This document shows positions 46,667 through 58,263 of a DNA stretch of 64,000 nucleotides, piece after piece. The notes below the pieces were generated by a model that was not told where the DNA came from, searched no databases, and saw only the letters and a program-made list of their open reading frames with translations. Numbering within the stretch: the stretch's first letter is position 1; each line of letters begins with the position of its first letter. The position numbers were made by a program, and so were the translations under genes. The stretch covers positions 1,860,001 through 1,924,000 of the forward strand of contig JANCIK010000012.1 of the NCBI GenBank assembly GCA_028532985.1. Direction: 5' to 3'. The stretch comes from Stropharia rugosoannulata (taxonomy: Eukaryota; Basidiomycota; Agaricomycetes; Agaricales; Strophariaceae).

Positions 46667-48379
46667 TCAGGCTTTAGGCAGGCTCCAGACAGGATCGTAG
46701 TACTTGAACTCCTTCTCACTATCTCCCGTGACAGCTGGGGCAACGAATGTCGAGATGCCGGTGGCACGGTCATACGTACGGTAGGACGAAGCTAAGCGTT
46801 TGCCGCCTCCACCGGGAAGGTCGACAATAAATTGAGGTGTTAGGAAGCCGCCGATACTACCGCGTATGTGCATCTCAAGATCCAAAATGGTGGAAAGCGG
46901 GGTGCGGAGGTCTTCTACGCCTCGAACCATATCACCTTGGTAGACATAGTACTATGAACGAGGCAATCAATAGGTGCCACATTCGAAATGCGAAACGATC
47001 ATACCGGCTGGATGTTCATGTCCGCCAAATAAGTAATTAAAGCTTTCATAGTGGGGACGTCGTCGTTAACTCCTCGGAGGAGAACACTTTGGTTGCGCAC
47101 GACCACTCCCTTTTCGAAAAGGACCTGAGCGGCGCATCTAGTGACCCACGTTATTTCGTTGGGGTGGTTGAAGTGCGTGTGGATCGCAACAGCTTTGCCC
47201 ATCTTCCTGCCCATTTCGGATATCGCAATCAGGGCGGCGCTCCATCCATCGTGCGGGTCCAAAACGCGGGACGGGCATACTGCGAGACCTTTCGTCGCAT
47301 ACCGAAATCGCTTGATGTGCGGAATCGCGAGCAACCGCTGGCCAATCTCGTACAGCTGCTCTGGTGAGAGATAAAACGAGTCACCCCCAGAAACGACGAT
47401 GTCATTAAGTTGCGGTGTCTGCTCGATGTAACTGAAGACCTCGTCCCAGCGACGCTGGGTTGGCTTCAGGGAATTCTTGGTCACAGTAGTAGTGTTTGCG
47501 CCGACAGCGTAAGACCGAGTGCAAAATCGACAGTACACATTGCAAACGGATGTAGCTAGTACGTATTTGTTGATGAGCATCTTTTTTTAAAACAACTGAG
47601 TCGGTTCACAGAACTCACCAAGAAACAGAGCTTTGGTCGGGTATCGGTGGACAAGTCCTTTAACAGGAGAATCCCCTTCTTCGTGGAGGGAGTCCAAAGT
47701 AAGGCATTGATGGTCTGGCAGCAGTTCACCATTCAATGGAATAAACTGGCGGCGAACTGGGTCGTTGACGGGATCCGACCAGTCGATGACGCTCAATATA
47801 TGGGGGGTTATACGGATAGCCATCGGCGCTTTGGCTATAGCAGAAAACACACTTTCAATAAATTCCTCGCGCGTCTCGACTGCTGGAGCTTGCGGTAAAG
47901 CAGAAGTCGGGCACGAAATTTTGCTAGGGAGTACTGACATCAAAAATTCGCGTAATTTTCTCTCTCCTTGAACGCTGTTAGAAAGCTGAGGGAATTTGTA
48001 TTTAGTATAGGTAGGTAGACGGAAACTTCACTACTGGCTCACTTACTTGCCACTGATAGTTCAAGAAGTCACCCTCGTCCACATCCTGCCAAAGATGTAT
48101 TTTTTTCCAGTAGGGGGTTCTGTCCACTGTTTCTGACGTCGCATTATAGTTGGCAAATATACCGGAATGCGGAGGGTAAAGATGTGGGATTGATACCAAA
48201 TGAGAAATATGTTGGTCATTTTCAGCTATGTCAGTCCGTGCATGGAGTTGAGAATGACGAGGGCTGGTCCCTGACTGTGTTAGCATCCTTTCAAGCCGAA
48301 GCTGCCCATTTAAATGTTTTAACAACATCTGGGGCCGTTTCTGACCAAACCTTTTCATCCATGAAGGCAGCATGGCCAT
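46667..48379 (-). CDS. Lysine 2,3-aminomutase-like radical SAM protein
   Basis: The KamA family uses an iron-sulfur cluster, SAM and PLP to move an amino group, classically converting L-lysine to L-beta-lysine. The radical-SAM triad is intact (SVCNVYCRFCTRS, CxxxCxxC). The PLP-binding segment DLPGGGGKR is also present near the C-terminus. Other family stretches are YPTKALFLVTS, IVVSGGDSFYLSPEQL, HTHFNHPNEIT, NQSVLLRGVNDD and YYVYQGDMVRG. Exons join near 48045-47960, 47620-47560 and 47000-46950. Length is about 490 residues, with an N-terminal extension beyond typical bacterial forms. The start is taken as MAMLPSWMKR; the frame extends further upstream without another ATG. The origin may be bacterial. 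Whether lysine is the substrate in this fungus is unknown. Confidence 0.9.
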
Positions 48380-48563
48380 GTCTACCGCTACGTTGAGGAG
48401 AGATGCCAACGTAAGTCGGGAGTGAATGGAAAGCGATCGCGTTTTGAATGTGACCAGGCAATTATAAGTGTAGTTGCTCTATAACATAGTATAAATTCCA
48501 GTTGGTACAGACGTAATAAAAAACAAAGATATAAATCGGGCCACGTGCATCATACTGACGCCC
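48380..48563. other. Flank of the hAT insertion
   Basis: Promoter-side sequence of the aminomutase-like gene, cut by the transposon insertion at 48564. Confidence 0.4.
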
Positions 48564-48571
48564 CAGAAGAC

Positions 48572-48590
48572 TAGTGTTGCCGTCGAGGCG
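48572..48590 (+). repeat. Left terminal inverted repeat of the hAT element
   Basis: TAGTGTTGCCGTCGAGGCG. It matches the right end with one mismatch in 19. Confidence 0.9.
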
Positions 48591-48796
48591 AGTGAAGCGA
48601 GGCGGAGTGTCCCCTCGAACCACCTCGCGAGGTCGGCGATTCCCGGATATTTTAGCGGTCCAATGAGATGGTAGCGATGAAGCGTAGATTACTAGACGTG
48701 AATGTGATAATAACATATTGTACAGTACATTATGAGTGAAGTACGAGAATTGGTCTACATAACAAGTAGAGGAAGTAAGCTACAGGGTTGGTAAAT

Positions 48797-51700
48797 TTAA
48801 GATTCATTGGCATTCGCAGTTAACTGATTTAGCTCCTCATACTTACCAGCTGCCATGAGTTCATCAATGGCGGTTGCTGTGATAGGGCCAGCAATTGCAT
48901 AATCAACTTCTTTCGCCACGAGATCTTCAATAAAGGAGAGCCGCTCAGATCTGTATGAGTACTTGAGTACTTGAAGAGCCTCTAGAAGTCTTCGTGAGAT
49001 CCGATTTCGACGAAGAGCGCATGTCTCTTTACTTGAAGAAAATACTCGTTCACATGGAACAGCAGATGCCTGAGCAGGCAGTATGTCCATGGCCACTCGA
49101 TATAGCATTGGGAATTGATGTTCATACATCTAAATTAATCAGTGAGTAAATGTCCGAGCCAAACATTGTTCACCCAAACACTAACCGACCAGAATTCAAC
49201 AATATCCACCATACCCGTGCCATCAAATGACGAGATTGCACTGGCTGCCTCATACCTGCTCAGCTCTAGCTCTACAGAGGCTTTATCTTCTGCTAACTCG
49301 CGAGATCTTCTAACAATTGCCTCATCAGCGGTCTCGTTGATGTCGTGGGAACTGGTGTGTAAAGATAATGGATCCGGGGTATTAGAGCGACTACGAGAAG
49401 CACTTGAGGTTTGGATGCTCTGCAAAGATGAGGAGCGTCTGATGGTAACATCAAGCGTCTGAAGGCGACTGTAACCATAAGCAACATTGGATGAAGCAAG
49501 CTCGGTTCCGGAGGTATGCTGGCCTACAGTTGATCTGGTTCTGGATGCTTCATGTGTCGAGCGTTCATGTTGTTTGTAATCGAGCATCTATGTGGTAGTT
49601 TCAATTGAGTGCTTATAGTACGTACCAAATAAAACTTCTGCTTACCGCCTCCAGCACCCACTTGCGTGCATTCTTCTCGTAGTTTCCATTACTCCCAGGT
49701 TTTTCATCATAAGTCTTTAACCAACTGAACTTTTGACCAGGATTCAAGACTATAGAAATGGTTGCTCAAGACAAAAACCAATAAAGGAATATGGTTATTA
49801 CTCACCCATAGAAAGTGAATAGATTCTTGTCTTCCTTGTCTCTGCCAAATAATCTTCAAGCTTTGTGATGCCAATATTAATGAAATACTTCAGTTCTGGA
49901 ATTGTAACACTGAGCTCTCGCCATTTATTAATGAGAGTCTCATAGACTGGAAGTGCCATAGACAAGGTAGGAGTCCGTTCTGCACACAGCAACTCCTGAG
50001 CCAGATGTGCAACTTGTAACACTTGATGAATGTCATACAACACATTCTTCTCGAGCTCTGAGAGTATCAACTGATGAAGGTCTCGTTGTTCTAGATCCAG
50101 TAGAAAGTCACGAATTGCCTAGTAATTTGGTATAAAACTATTCAAAACTTATAGCAGTAGTGTTAATTAGAAAACTTACTGCGTATAAAACAAGGACCCG
50201 GTCAATCATATTGAATGATGATGACCACCGTGTTTCACAATCCCGAAGCAGCTGTAAAAGCGGAATTTGGTCCTTTCCGTTATCTAATTTCCCTTGCCAG
50301 TAGCCGCTCTTATTACCCTCATCAATCTTCTTTAGCAAAGCTTGTCGGCGCTGACCAGAAACACGACAAGCAGCAACAATACTTCGACACTTGCCTACTA
50401 AATCAGCCTCTAAGGCGGCAAGATACTCCATCCAGTTATTGAGTTGATCTTCTTCCAATTCTGCCTTTTCGGCTGGATCATTGATAACATTGACTAGCGG
50501 ATCAATGATTGGCATTTGGAGGAAAGATAGATCCCCTTTTTTGAGCTCATTGAGAATTGTTTGACATGCAATATTGATGACATGAGGAAAGCAACTAACA
50601 TATATGTATTTAGCTTGGATTATTCCTGATACACATTTAACAAGGTGTGAAACCACTAACCGAATCCGATTTGCATCTTTATCAAATTTAATGCTCTGCT
50701 CTGTGAGTGTTTGTTCAATTTCACGCATGAAAGTATTGTTGTTTGATGCATTGTCTAAAGTGATTACTCCAATCTAATTCAGAGTAAATTAGTGCTATAC
50801 TAAAGTGAGCCACAAAAGCATACTTACTTTGTGAAGAGCACCTAGCTCTTTGAGAATTGCAGTAAACTTTTGAGCAAGATTAGCGCCTGTATGACTCCCT
50901 TCAATAAAGCGAAATGCCACAAGCCCACTTCGCCAGATCAGTCTCCGAGTCTTCTCATCACGGATGAGATAATGTGCAGTAACTGCCATAAAAGAGTCCA
51001 GAACCGGGTCACTCCAAAGGTCACTTGTGAAGGAGATACGGCCTTCTGATCGTTTAAATTCATCAATAGTTGCTGCAACACGCTTATGAAATGCGTCAAG
51101 AATCAGATCAGTCATCTTGGTGCGGTGTGGTAGGTCTTTATCTTCTATATTCCCGTCTCCTACATAAAGCATTAAATTTCGAAACTCTTCACACTCAAGG
51201 ACATTGATTGACTATAGAATATGTTAGTTACGTGAATATCGTATAAGTAAGCATTGTTAATACCTGGTCATCAGCTACAATCCATTTTTGGAGCAGCTCA
51301 AGGAATCTAACTTTTGAAAACGGTTCATCACTTAATTTTGAGTTGGTTGAATCCAATGGCAATGGCTTAGATGAATGTTTGAGGTTTTTTACTTGTACTG
51401 TAGTCGTGTATGTCTCAGAGTGATACTTCTTGAGGTGGTCTCGGAAGGTTGTTGTCATGCCATCAGAGAGCTTCCAAACCTTCCAAGTTGTACTACCAAG
51501 ATTTAGTATGAATCACCTATTAGGTATATAAAAAAATATACTGACGTGCAAAGCTTGCAGCCAACATAGGGAGTCGAAGGTTTCCGTGTCAAAATTGTAT
51601 CATTTTTAAGTTTGTCTGAATCTGGAGGCTCTACATGTGTCTGGAGGCCTCGCAAAAAATACCAAACATCGGTTGCGGCTGCTGGCAAGTGGTTAAAACG

Positions 51701-52439
51701 GGCAGATTTCTCCACATTTGCTGCAGAAGATGATTCGGATTCTAGTGGGATGTCATTAATTTGAATAGTGAGTCCATGTGAAGGTTCTACTAGCATGATA
51801 TTAATAATTAGACTCAGAATCAACATTGAACGAGCAATCTAAATACATACTGGCATTTGGATTACGGTTTTCGTCGTGTAATTGAGGTCTGGTTGATGGA
51901 CCAACACCACAGCCGCGAGGTGGAGATATGGGTACAGTGTTTGACTGTGCCACTTGCCGTTGCCGCTTGTTTGTGCGTGAGGGCGCGGTAGCACCTACAC
52001 CACCTGTTGTGCGCTTGCGTTTCCCAGCTTGTGTTCTTGTCTGAGTCTCGTGGGAATTATTGACATTTGTAGCCGTGGTGTTAATACTTAGCACAGAGTG
52101 AGTCGCTACAGAGGGTGAATACAGTGCATTTCTAGGATAATAAGGAAGCATCTGTGGGGGGGCAGCATTACCACTCCCTGGAGCAATGTGAGTTCCATTG
52201 AATGGGGGAAGATAGGGATGATATGGGCTGGGCAAATGTAGAGGAAAATGATTAGCTGGGTGAGTATTGGTATTTGGGATAAGTAAGGATCCCTGTAATG
52301 TCATTGAAGGTTGTGTTTCTCCAGTTGATATTTGTGAGAAAGGAGCAGCAGGGTGGCCAGTAGTTTGAGAGACTCGAAGAGATGGATCTTCATGGCCAAA
52401 GTTGTCCATAAAGTGAAAGGACGAGCCAAGAGACTCCAT
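48797..52439 (-). CDS. hAT transposase (BED finger and C-terminal dimerisation region)
   Basis: Cuts and rejoins the element. It starts MESLGSSFHFMDNFGH with a low-complexity N-terminus and a basic stretch (GKRKRTTGG). A BED-type zinc-finger end follows (FRDHLKKYHSETY). The RNase H-like core shows ISFTSDLWSDPVLDSFMAVT, GVITLDNASNNNTF, and CFPHVINIACQTILNELKK. It ends in the hAT dimerisation region (ASAVPCERVFSSSKETCALR, RISRRLLEALQVLKY) and a TAA at 48797-48799. Seven or so introns are needed and not all joins were proven. I saw no disabling stop inside the conserved blocks, so it may still be active. Confidence 0.85.
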
Positions 52440-52859
52440 ATCAAGATGAACCTATGTTTAGGTGTGTATAAGAGTGAAATGAGTGCAGTTGCATTGCCTG
52501 TGGTTCGCATTTTATATGTTGTTTGAACAATGAATTGCAAGTTCCCCCCCAAAAAATATTGTACAATGTGTTTCAGCTCCACCAAGTCACAATTACCATT
52601 CAGGGTCAATTGTTACATTGTATTCTATGTAATACTATACAATGAGCGAACGGAGGGACAAAGGAGGATGCGTACAGTGCTCAGACGCACGGTTGACACT
52701 CAGAGGCGCGTTGTAGATGCGTGCGCGTGCGCATCACGTGTTGATCAATGATGCCAATATCGAGGTACCTCGAGCCGACTTCGAGCCAACTCGTTGCCAA
52801 CGAAGTGGTACGAACTGCGCTGATTTCGAACCGAAGCGAAGTCTACCTCGAAGTCACTC

Positions 52860-52878
52860 CGCCTCGGCGGCAACACTA
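52860..52878 (-). repeat. Right terminal inverted repeat of the hAT element
   Basis: Reverse complement begins TAGTGTTGCCGCCGAGGCG and lies directly inside the right CAGAAGAC duplication. Confidence 0.9.
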
Positions 52879-52886
52879 CAGAAGAC

Positions 52887-53293
52887 CGAGAGTTTCGTTT
52901 CCTGGTGGCGGAGTTGCCGTAAGTCATCGGAAGAATCATCGTCACTGTAAATGAATTAATGAATAGTGAAACAGGTATAGCAAAGGTCTAGTTCCGATAG
53001 CCGCCGCATTCGTTAGACGATAAATGGAGTATTGGTGGAGCAAAGGTGGTACCGTGATATCATACTCAGGCAAGGTCAATAATATGATTGGGCATGAGAA
53101 GCGAAAACAAGGCGAAGTTCATTTAGCCACACGATGAGATCCTCAGTAGGGTCATAATCAAGACATCAACTTGGTTAGTCTTGGTTTGTACCCCAAGAAC
53201 CAAACTACATACTGCCCAGTATAAGCGGATTATGAAATATCGTATAAAGTGAATACTCGCACCAATTTATGTGAACCCAAAGCCCGGAGTACA
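52887..53293. other. Intergenic after the hAT element
   Basis: Contains the promoter of the ATP-grasp gene. Nothing else is recognised. Confidence 0.4.
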
Positions 53294-54531
53294 ATGACAA
53301 TCCCTCGTCCGTTGAAAATAGCTTTCACCTATGACTCCAAATCTGAATGGACGGCAATGGGATACTCTGCAGTCGAATGCGCAGAATTCGACTCGGACGA
53401 GACGATTGAAGCGATCGCAACGTCTTTGAGCAAGCTAGGGACCGTCGAAAAAATTGGTGGCGTCAAGTCATTGACCAAGGTTCTAGCCAGCACCAAACCC
53501 GACTGGGACGTCGTTTTCAACATTTGCGAGGGAATCAGCAGTATCGGTCGTGAAGCTCAGGTTCCTGCTCTGCTTGAAGGCTGGGGCATTCCGTTCACTT
53601 TCTCGGATTCGGCGACACTGGCTCTATGCCTTGACAAAGCCAAAACAAAGGTACGCCGCACAGATATTGATCATGCTCGGTACTGGTCTCAACCTCTGCT
53701 AGATGATCTTGGAATATTATGACATTCCGACAGCTCCTTTTGCGTGCATCCCCCCGAGAGAGAGCTGGAACAATGGCGTGTATCCTCTGTCAAATATTTG
53801 GAACTCCCCGCACGGTCAATCGTTGAAGAAAATGTTTCCCCTCTTCATAAAGCCTGCGGTCGAAGGGTCTAGCATAGGCATCACAAAAGCCAGCAAGGTC
53901 GCCGATGAAGTACAGCTAGCCCAATCTCTTGAAGATGTGTCACGACGATTTCCTACCCAGTCTATCTTGATAGAACGCTTCCTGGCAGGGAGAGAAATCA
54001 CCATAGGAATCCTGGGAACTGGCGCAGACGCAAGAGTCATTGGGGCTTGTGAAGTCATCTTCTTAAAGGACAACCGCGATGTCCCTCTGGACTCCACGAA
54101 AGATTATGACAATTGCGATCCAACTCTCTTCGAGATTGACTTCTTTGGGTATGAGCTGAAGAGTGCATGCCATGCGAATCCACAGTTCGTCAACATGAAG
54201 CTGGACGATCCGGTAGCACAAGGAGCTGCTGAAGTCGCACTGAAGGCCTGGAAAGCACTGGGTTGTCGCGACGGAGGACGTGTTGACATACGCTTTGATA
54301 CCAAGGGTATGGATGCTGTCCCGAATTTCATGGAGGTATGTATGATAGTTTGTTCCCAAAATAAAAAGCGACTTAACCATAAGTACTCACATACAGGTAA
54401 ATCCACTTCCTGGCCTTCGTCCTGTACTTTCCGGGTTCCCCATGATAGCACAGGCCTCTGGCATTGGGTACGACGGGCTGTTAAAATCAATTGTAGGTTC
54501 CGCTCTTAAGAGGTGTAAACCAAGCCTCTGA
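53294..54531 (+). CDS. D-alanine-D-alanine ligase-like ATP-grasp enzyme
   Basis: An ATP-grasp carboxylate-amine ligase related to bacterial Ddl. Fungi lack peptidoglycan, so the real substrates are unknown. Three exons (53294-53650, 53703-54333 and 54398-54531) join in frame. Motifs include DVVFNICEGISSIGREAQVP (N-terminal Ddl-like segment), PLFIKPAVEGSSIGI (ATP-binding lysine and glycine-rich loop), IERFLAGREITIGILG and GGRVDIRFD. The metal-binding end is MEVNPLPGLRPVLSGFPMIA, restored by the second intron join. Length is about 373 residues, close to bacterial Ddl. The start MTIPRPLKIAFTYDSKSEWT is the first ATG. Confidence 0.9.
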
Positions 54532-55245
54532 CATGGTCGTATACCTATAACCATGTTATGAATTGGAATATGGGAGGATCTGATCGTCAGCCTTCGGCTG
54601 CGCGATGTCAAGTGAGCTCTATTATGCTGAAGGATTCAGTTCCGCTCAAATCAGCCGCAACATAAATGGTAGACTGAACGTAGACAAACTGTTTCCTGTG
54701 ATTGAAAATTGAAAATGTGTTGCTCATACTTGGAAGAAAAGCTTCGGAAGGAGCTGGGACATGGGAGGAGTCGCTAGGACTCTCGGCTCGTTCGGCCCGT
54801 GTTCGAACTCAGACTTTCCCCGTTAAGTAGCACAAAGTTGTGATAAGGATTTTCTAAGTAGTTCTCTTCAACACCTCGCCGAGCTACGTGGCCTTCGTTT
54901 TCCGGCATGTCCAACACGCGGACAAAAAGAATCAAATGCTTTTAAGGATCTCTGACTCGTTTGTAGGATTCTCATCGGCACCGCAATAATTCGTGGCAAA
55001 GGCCTCCAAAAACCAACAAAAACCGTCGCCACTTGGTCGCTACGCCACCAAAATGCGACAGACTGACTAACCACTCAGAAACTGCTCTTGGATTTCAACC
55101 TATTAGTAACTCTTGAGTACCCAGCCGAGCTCCGATCATCCTTCATAATTACCATCGATCGGGATCCCAGTGGTATTTATATGCTAGTAGATTTTTTTAT
55201 GTCTTGTCGTTGTCTTCCAAGATCCACTCTCAAACATTTTCCAGT
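54532..55245. other. Intergenic, promoter block shared with the second aldo/keto reductase
   Basis: Positions about 54880-55250 match 57880-58263, including tctgactc, the gctacgcca stretch, actaaccactca, and atcgatcgggatcc near 55155 and 58140. The duplication of the reductase gene therefore included its promoter. Confidence 0.6.
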
Positions 55246-57063
55246 ATGTCCGAGTCTAATTCCAAGAAAAACATGCCTTATGGTACAGTCACTTTCTCTC
55301 TCTGAAAACACCAGCATGTGATCATCATGATAACCTACCTTACACGTCGACAGTCCGCCTGGGCAACTCTGGCTTAAAGGTCTCGAAGATCATTCTGGGA
55401 TGCATGTCCTATGGTACTCCCGAGTGGGAAGACTGGGTATTGCCAGAGGAAGAACCGATCAAGCATATTAAAGCAGCGTGAGCTTTACTATTTACAAATG
55501 ATTCACGCAAATGCTAATGATGCAGTTACGAGGCTGGAATAAACACATTTGACACGGCAAATGTGGGTACACAATTCGACGACGATGCGAATGAAATGCA
55601 AACTAAAATATCACTAGGTTTACTCTAATGGCCAATCAGAAATAGTTCTCGGTAAAGCCATCAAGCAGCTCAACCTTCCCAGAGATGAGATCGTGGTTAT
55701 GACCAAAGTGCGTTCGCCATCACATCATATAATAATAATATTTGTCCTTTCTGATAAACACATTTATACTAGGTCTACTTCCCTGTAGGGAAGACACCGA
55801 GCACTACTTGGATAATTGGGGGAGATGACATCGGTTATGTGAATCAACATGGTCTCAGCCGCAAGGTTTGCTTACATGACTTCGATACGTTACATGTGCT
55901 GACATAAATTCCAGCACATATTTGAGAGCGTCAAGCACAGCCTTGAGCGTCTTCAACTCGACTATGTTGATCTGCTTCAATGTAGGGAAACCGTAAACGA
56001 TCCCAGTATATGATGATTGAATTTGAATTTTTAGGCCATCGTTTCGACAACGATACTCCTATTGAAGAAACGGTGAGCTCTTGGTTGCAGGAATATCATT
56101 GTTAAATCGTACTCATAATAGTACAAACTTAGATGCAAGCACTGCACGATGTTGTTAAGGCAGGGTATGCTCGATACATCGGAATGTCTTCTTGCTGGGC
56201 ATGGCAATGTACGTATATTTACCGAGCTATTTATTCTTCTCATACTAACGACTAAATCTAGTCCATGCTATGCAAAGTAAGTACATCTACTCTCGTCCTG
56301 TCATTGCCACTTACAAATTATGTAGATTACGCTATCAATAATAAGTTGACCCCCTTCATCTCTATGCAAAACCACTACAATCTTGTATACCGTGAAGAGG
56401 AAAGGGAGATGTTCCCGACTTTGAACGTGAGCATGGCTAGATTTTTTATGCAGTAAGTGTTTGCCTGAACATCACTAAGCACTTTGGGGTCGGAGCCATT
56501 CCGTGGTCTCCTCTGGCTCGTGGTCTCCTCACCCGACCTTTGGGCGCCTCCGACACGACTCGTGGTAAAGTCGATCTGTGAGCAATCTATTACTGTCATC
56601 CGTGAGCTGAAAAGAGCTGATCGGGACCATGTACCAGCATGATTAAAGGCTACAACGCCAACTCAGGAATTATTGGACCGTTAGTTAAACTTCCATAGGC
56701 AAAATAGCATCGATACTTACAGTGTGCTATAGGTTGGAATCTATCGCGAAAACCAGACAAGCTAGTATGGCCCAGATTGCTTTAGCCTGGGTCATGTCCA
56801 AGCCTGGTAAGTCAATGATACATATGCTATTACCTTTGTCTTACGCTATGTTCGCTTCGCAACAGGCGTTTCTGCTCCTATCGTCGGTACCACCTCCTTG
56901 GAGAACTTGCGTGACCTTCTTGGTATACCGTTTGTTTCCTGGTATCATGTCGTTGCTGAATTTAGATAATGTACTAGGCGCCGTGAGCATCAAGCTTACG
57001 GAGGAGGAGATCAAGAGACTGGAAGAGTCCTACCAACCTCAAGCTGCCTTTGGACACGCTTGA
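55246..57063 (+). CDS. Aldo/keto reductase, copy 1
   Basis: An NADPH-dependent carbonyl reductase of the aldo/keto reductase family (aryl-alcohol dehydrogenase-like). About 13 short exons join to roughly 330 residues. Motifs include VRLGNSGLKVSKIILGCMSY, YEAGINTFDTAN-VYSNGQSE (catalytic Asp and Tyr region), VVMTK (catalytic Lys), LDYVDLLQCHRFD (His), YIGMSSCWAWQF, ISMQNHYNLVYREEER and IPWSPLARGLLTRP. The end is GVSAPIVGTTSLENL and EEEIKRLEESYQP. Every intron checked has GT and AG ends; the one after IIGP uses gttagt. It is tandem with copy 2 at 58264, about 1.2 kb downstream. Confidence 0.92.
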
Positions 57064-57459
57064 AACTATTTGGTGGACCTCAAACTCTTATTAAGGCATC
57101 CGCCAGATGGGGGAAGAGTTATATTCTCTGCACTCTGCATGTAGTGTACTCCGTGATGTAAAGATAGCTTTTTAAAGTGGGTAAATCGTCAATGCCAACT
57201 CGTAAAGCTTATAAAGTTTACATTGACCTGTCTACTCGAAAGTTTAAGCCTTGCATACTATTATACATGTAAGTACAGCACCTATATAAGGACTTGAAGC
57301 GCTTGTTAGTCACCTTTTAGACCCATGGAGTACAAACCCCCCAAATGCTCTTTAAACACAACCAGGCCGTGGATAGTTGACTTGGAAATCCAGAGGAAGG
57401 TCTTCACCCTTTTTGGGCCCTGGTGTGTACTTGAGTTTGAGTTGTGTACATTAGATCCA
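57064..57459. other. Intergenic between reductase copy 1 and the ZPR1 fragment
   Basis: No gene recognised. Confidence 0.4.
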
Positions 57460-57770
57460 TACAAACAAGAAAAGGTCAACTTCCCGTACTTCTAGGTGCG
57501 AGATACACCCTTCGTTGATATGAGACAGGGATAAAATCAAATATACAGAACGTTCTGATTATGTCCACAAATTGCGATAGAGACAACGAAGTAATCCCAG
57601 TGAATTACCATTCCCACTACGCTACTTATTCATGACAATAATTTATAGTTCATTATTTTCTACAGGCCGAAAACACGGCTTGTAAGTTCCTGAGATTGAC
57701 CATATTTTAATTCAAAATACCCTTGGTGGGCTGTTCACAAGCTGTTCACAACAAAGGGCGCAGCGGGGTC
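57460..57770 (+). pseudogene. Decayed fragment of ZPR1
   Basis: Matches 45840-46200 of the intact ZPR1 gene. The stretch gaaaaggtcaacttcccgta corresponds to its KKVNIPYFK exon end. The intron follows, then acattctgat-atgtccac-aattgcga, and later tgagattgacc, accc-ttggtggg and gttcacaa. The copy has an in-frame stop after the exon end (ttctag), lost part of the C4 finger (the second CxxC is deleted) and shortened exons. It sits between the two aldo/keto reductase copies. Confidence 0.85.
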
Positions 57771-58263
57771 TGAAAAGGCAGGTGTTTCGGAGTATGAACA
57801 ATACCTTGCCGAGCTCGCCTGCTACGCACCTGCAGTGCCGACTCCGATGAAGGATGACTTGACGTATCTTCCCTATCTTCCCCTTGGCGAGCTACGTCGC
57901 TCTCATATTTGGGCATATAGCAATCTCTGACTCATAGGATTCATCTTGAGGACATCGGTACCGCAAAATTCTATCTAATTCATAGCGAAGACCTAAAAAA
58001 GGCCGTCGCTACGCCACGAAGATGGCATGGACTTACTAACCACTCAAAAACGGAGCTTCGATTTCAAAGTGTTAGTAATTCACTCAATGAATTCACTCAG
58101 CCCAACTCCAATAATCCATTTCGGTGGAATTCCAATTCCCATCGATCGGGATCCTGGTGGAATTTATAACCGGTTTTCCGCCTCGCTGATATTTAAATAG
58201 TGGGCTCTTCTTGTCTTCCAAAACACATTGCCTCCCATTACCCATTGCCCAACTGCAGCCAGC
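57771..58263. other. Intergenic, promoter of reductase copy 2
   Basis: From about 57880 onward it repeats the promoter block of copy 1 (54880-55250). The rest shows no gene. Confidence 0.5.

Larger units (their letters stand above)
48564..52886. mobile_element. Complete hAT-superfamily DNA transposon with target duplication
   Basis: The element spans 48572-52878 (4,307 bases). Its ends are inverted: TAGTGTTGCCGTCGAGGCG on the left and, read from the right end inward, TAGTGTTGCCGCCGAGGCG. Both flanks carry the same 8 bases, CAGAAGAC (48564-48571 and 52879-52886). This is the 8-bp target duplication expected of hAT elements. Subterminal regions contain repeated GAGG/CGAAG-rich motifs. The element encodes one transposase on the minus strand. 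The perfect duplication indicates a fairly recent insertion. Confidence 0.95.

Noticed and set aside
54780..54830. B-box-like gtgttcgaactc
   Set aside because: No paired acceptor stem or A-box at the right distance, so not called a tRNA.
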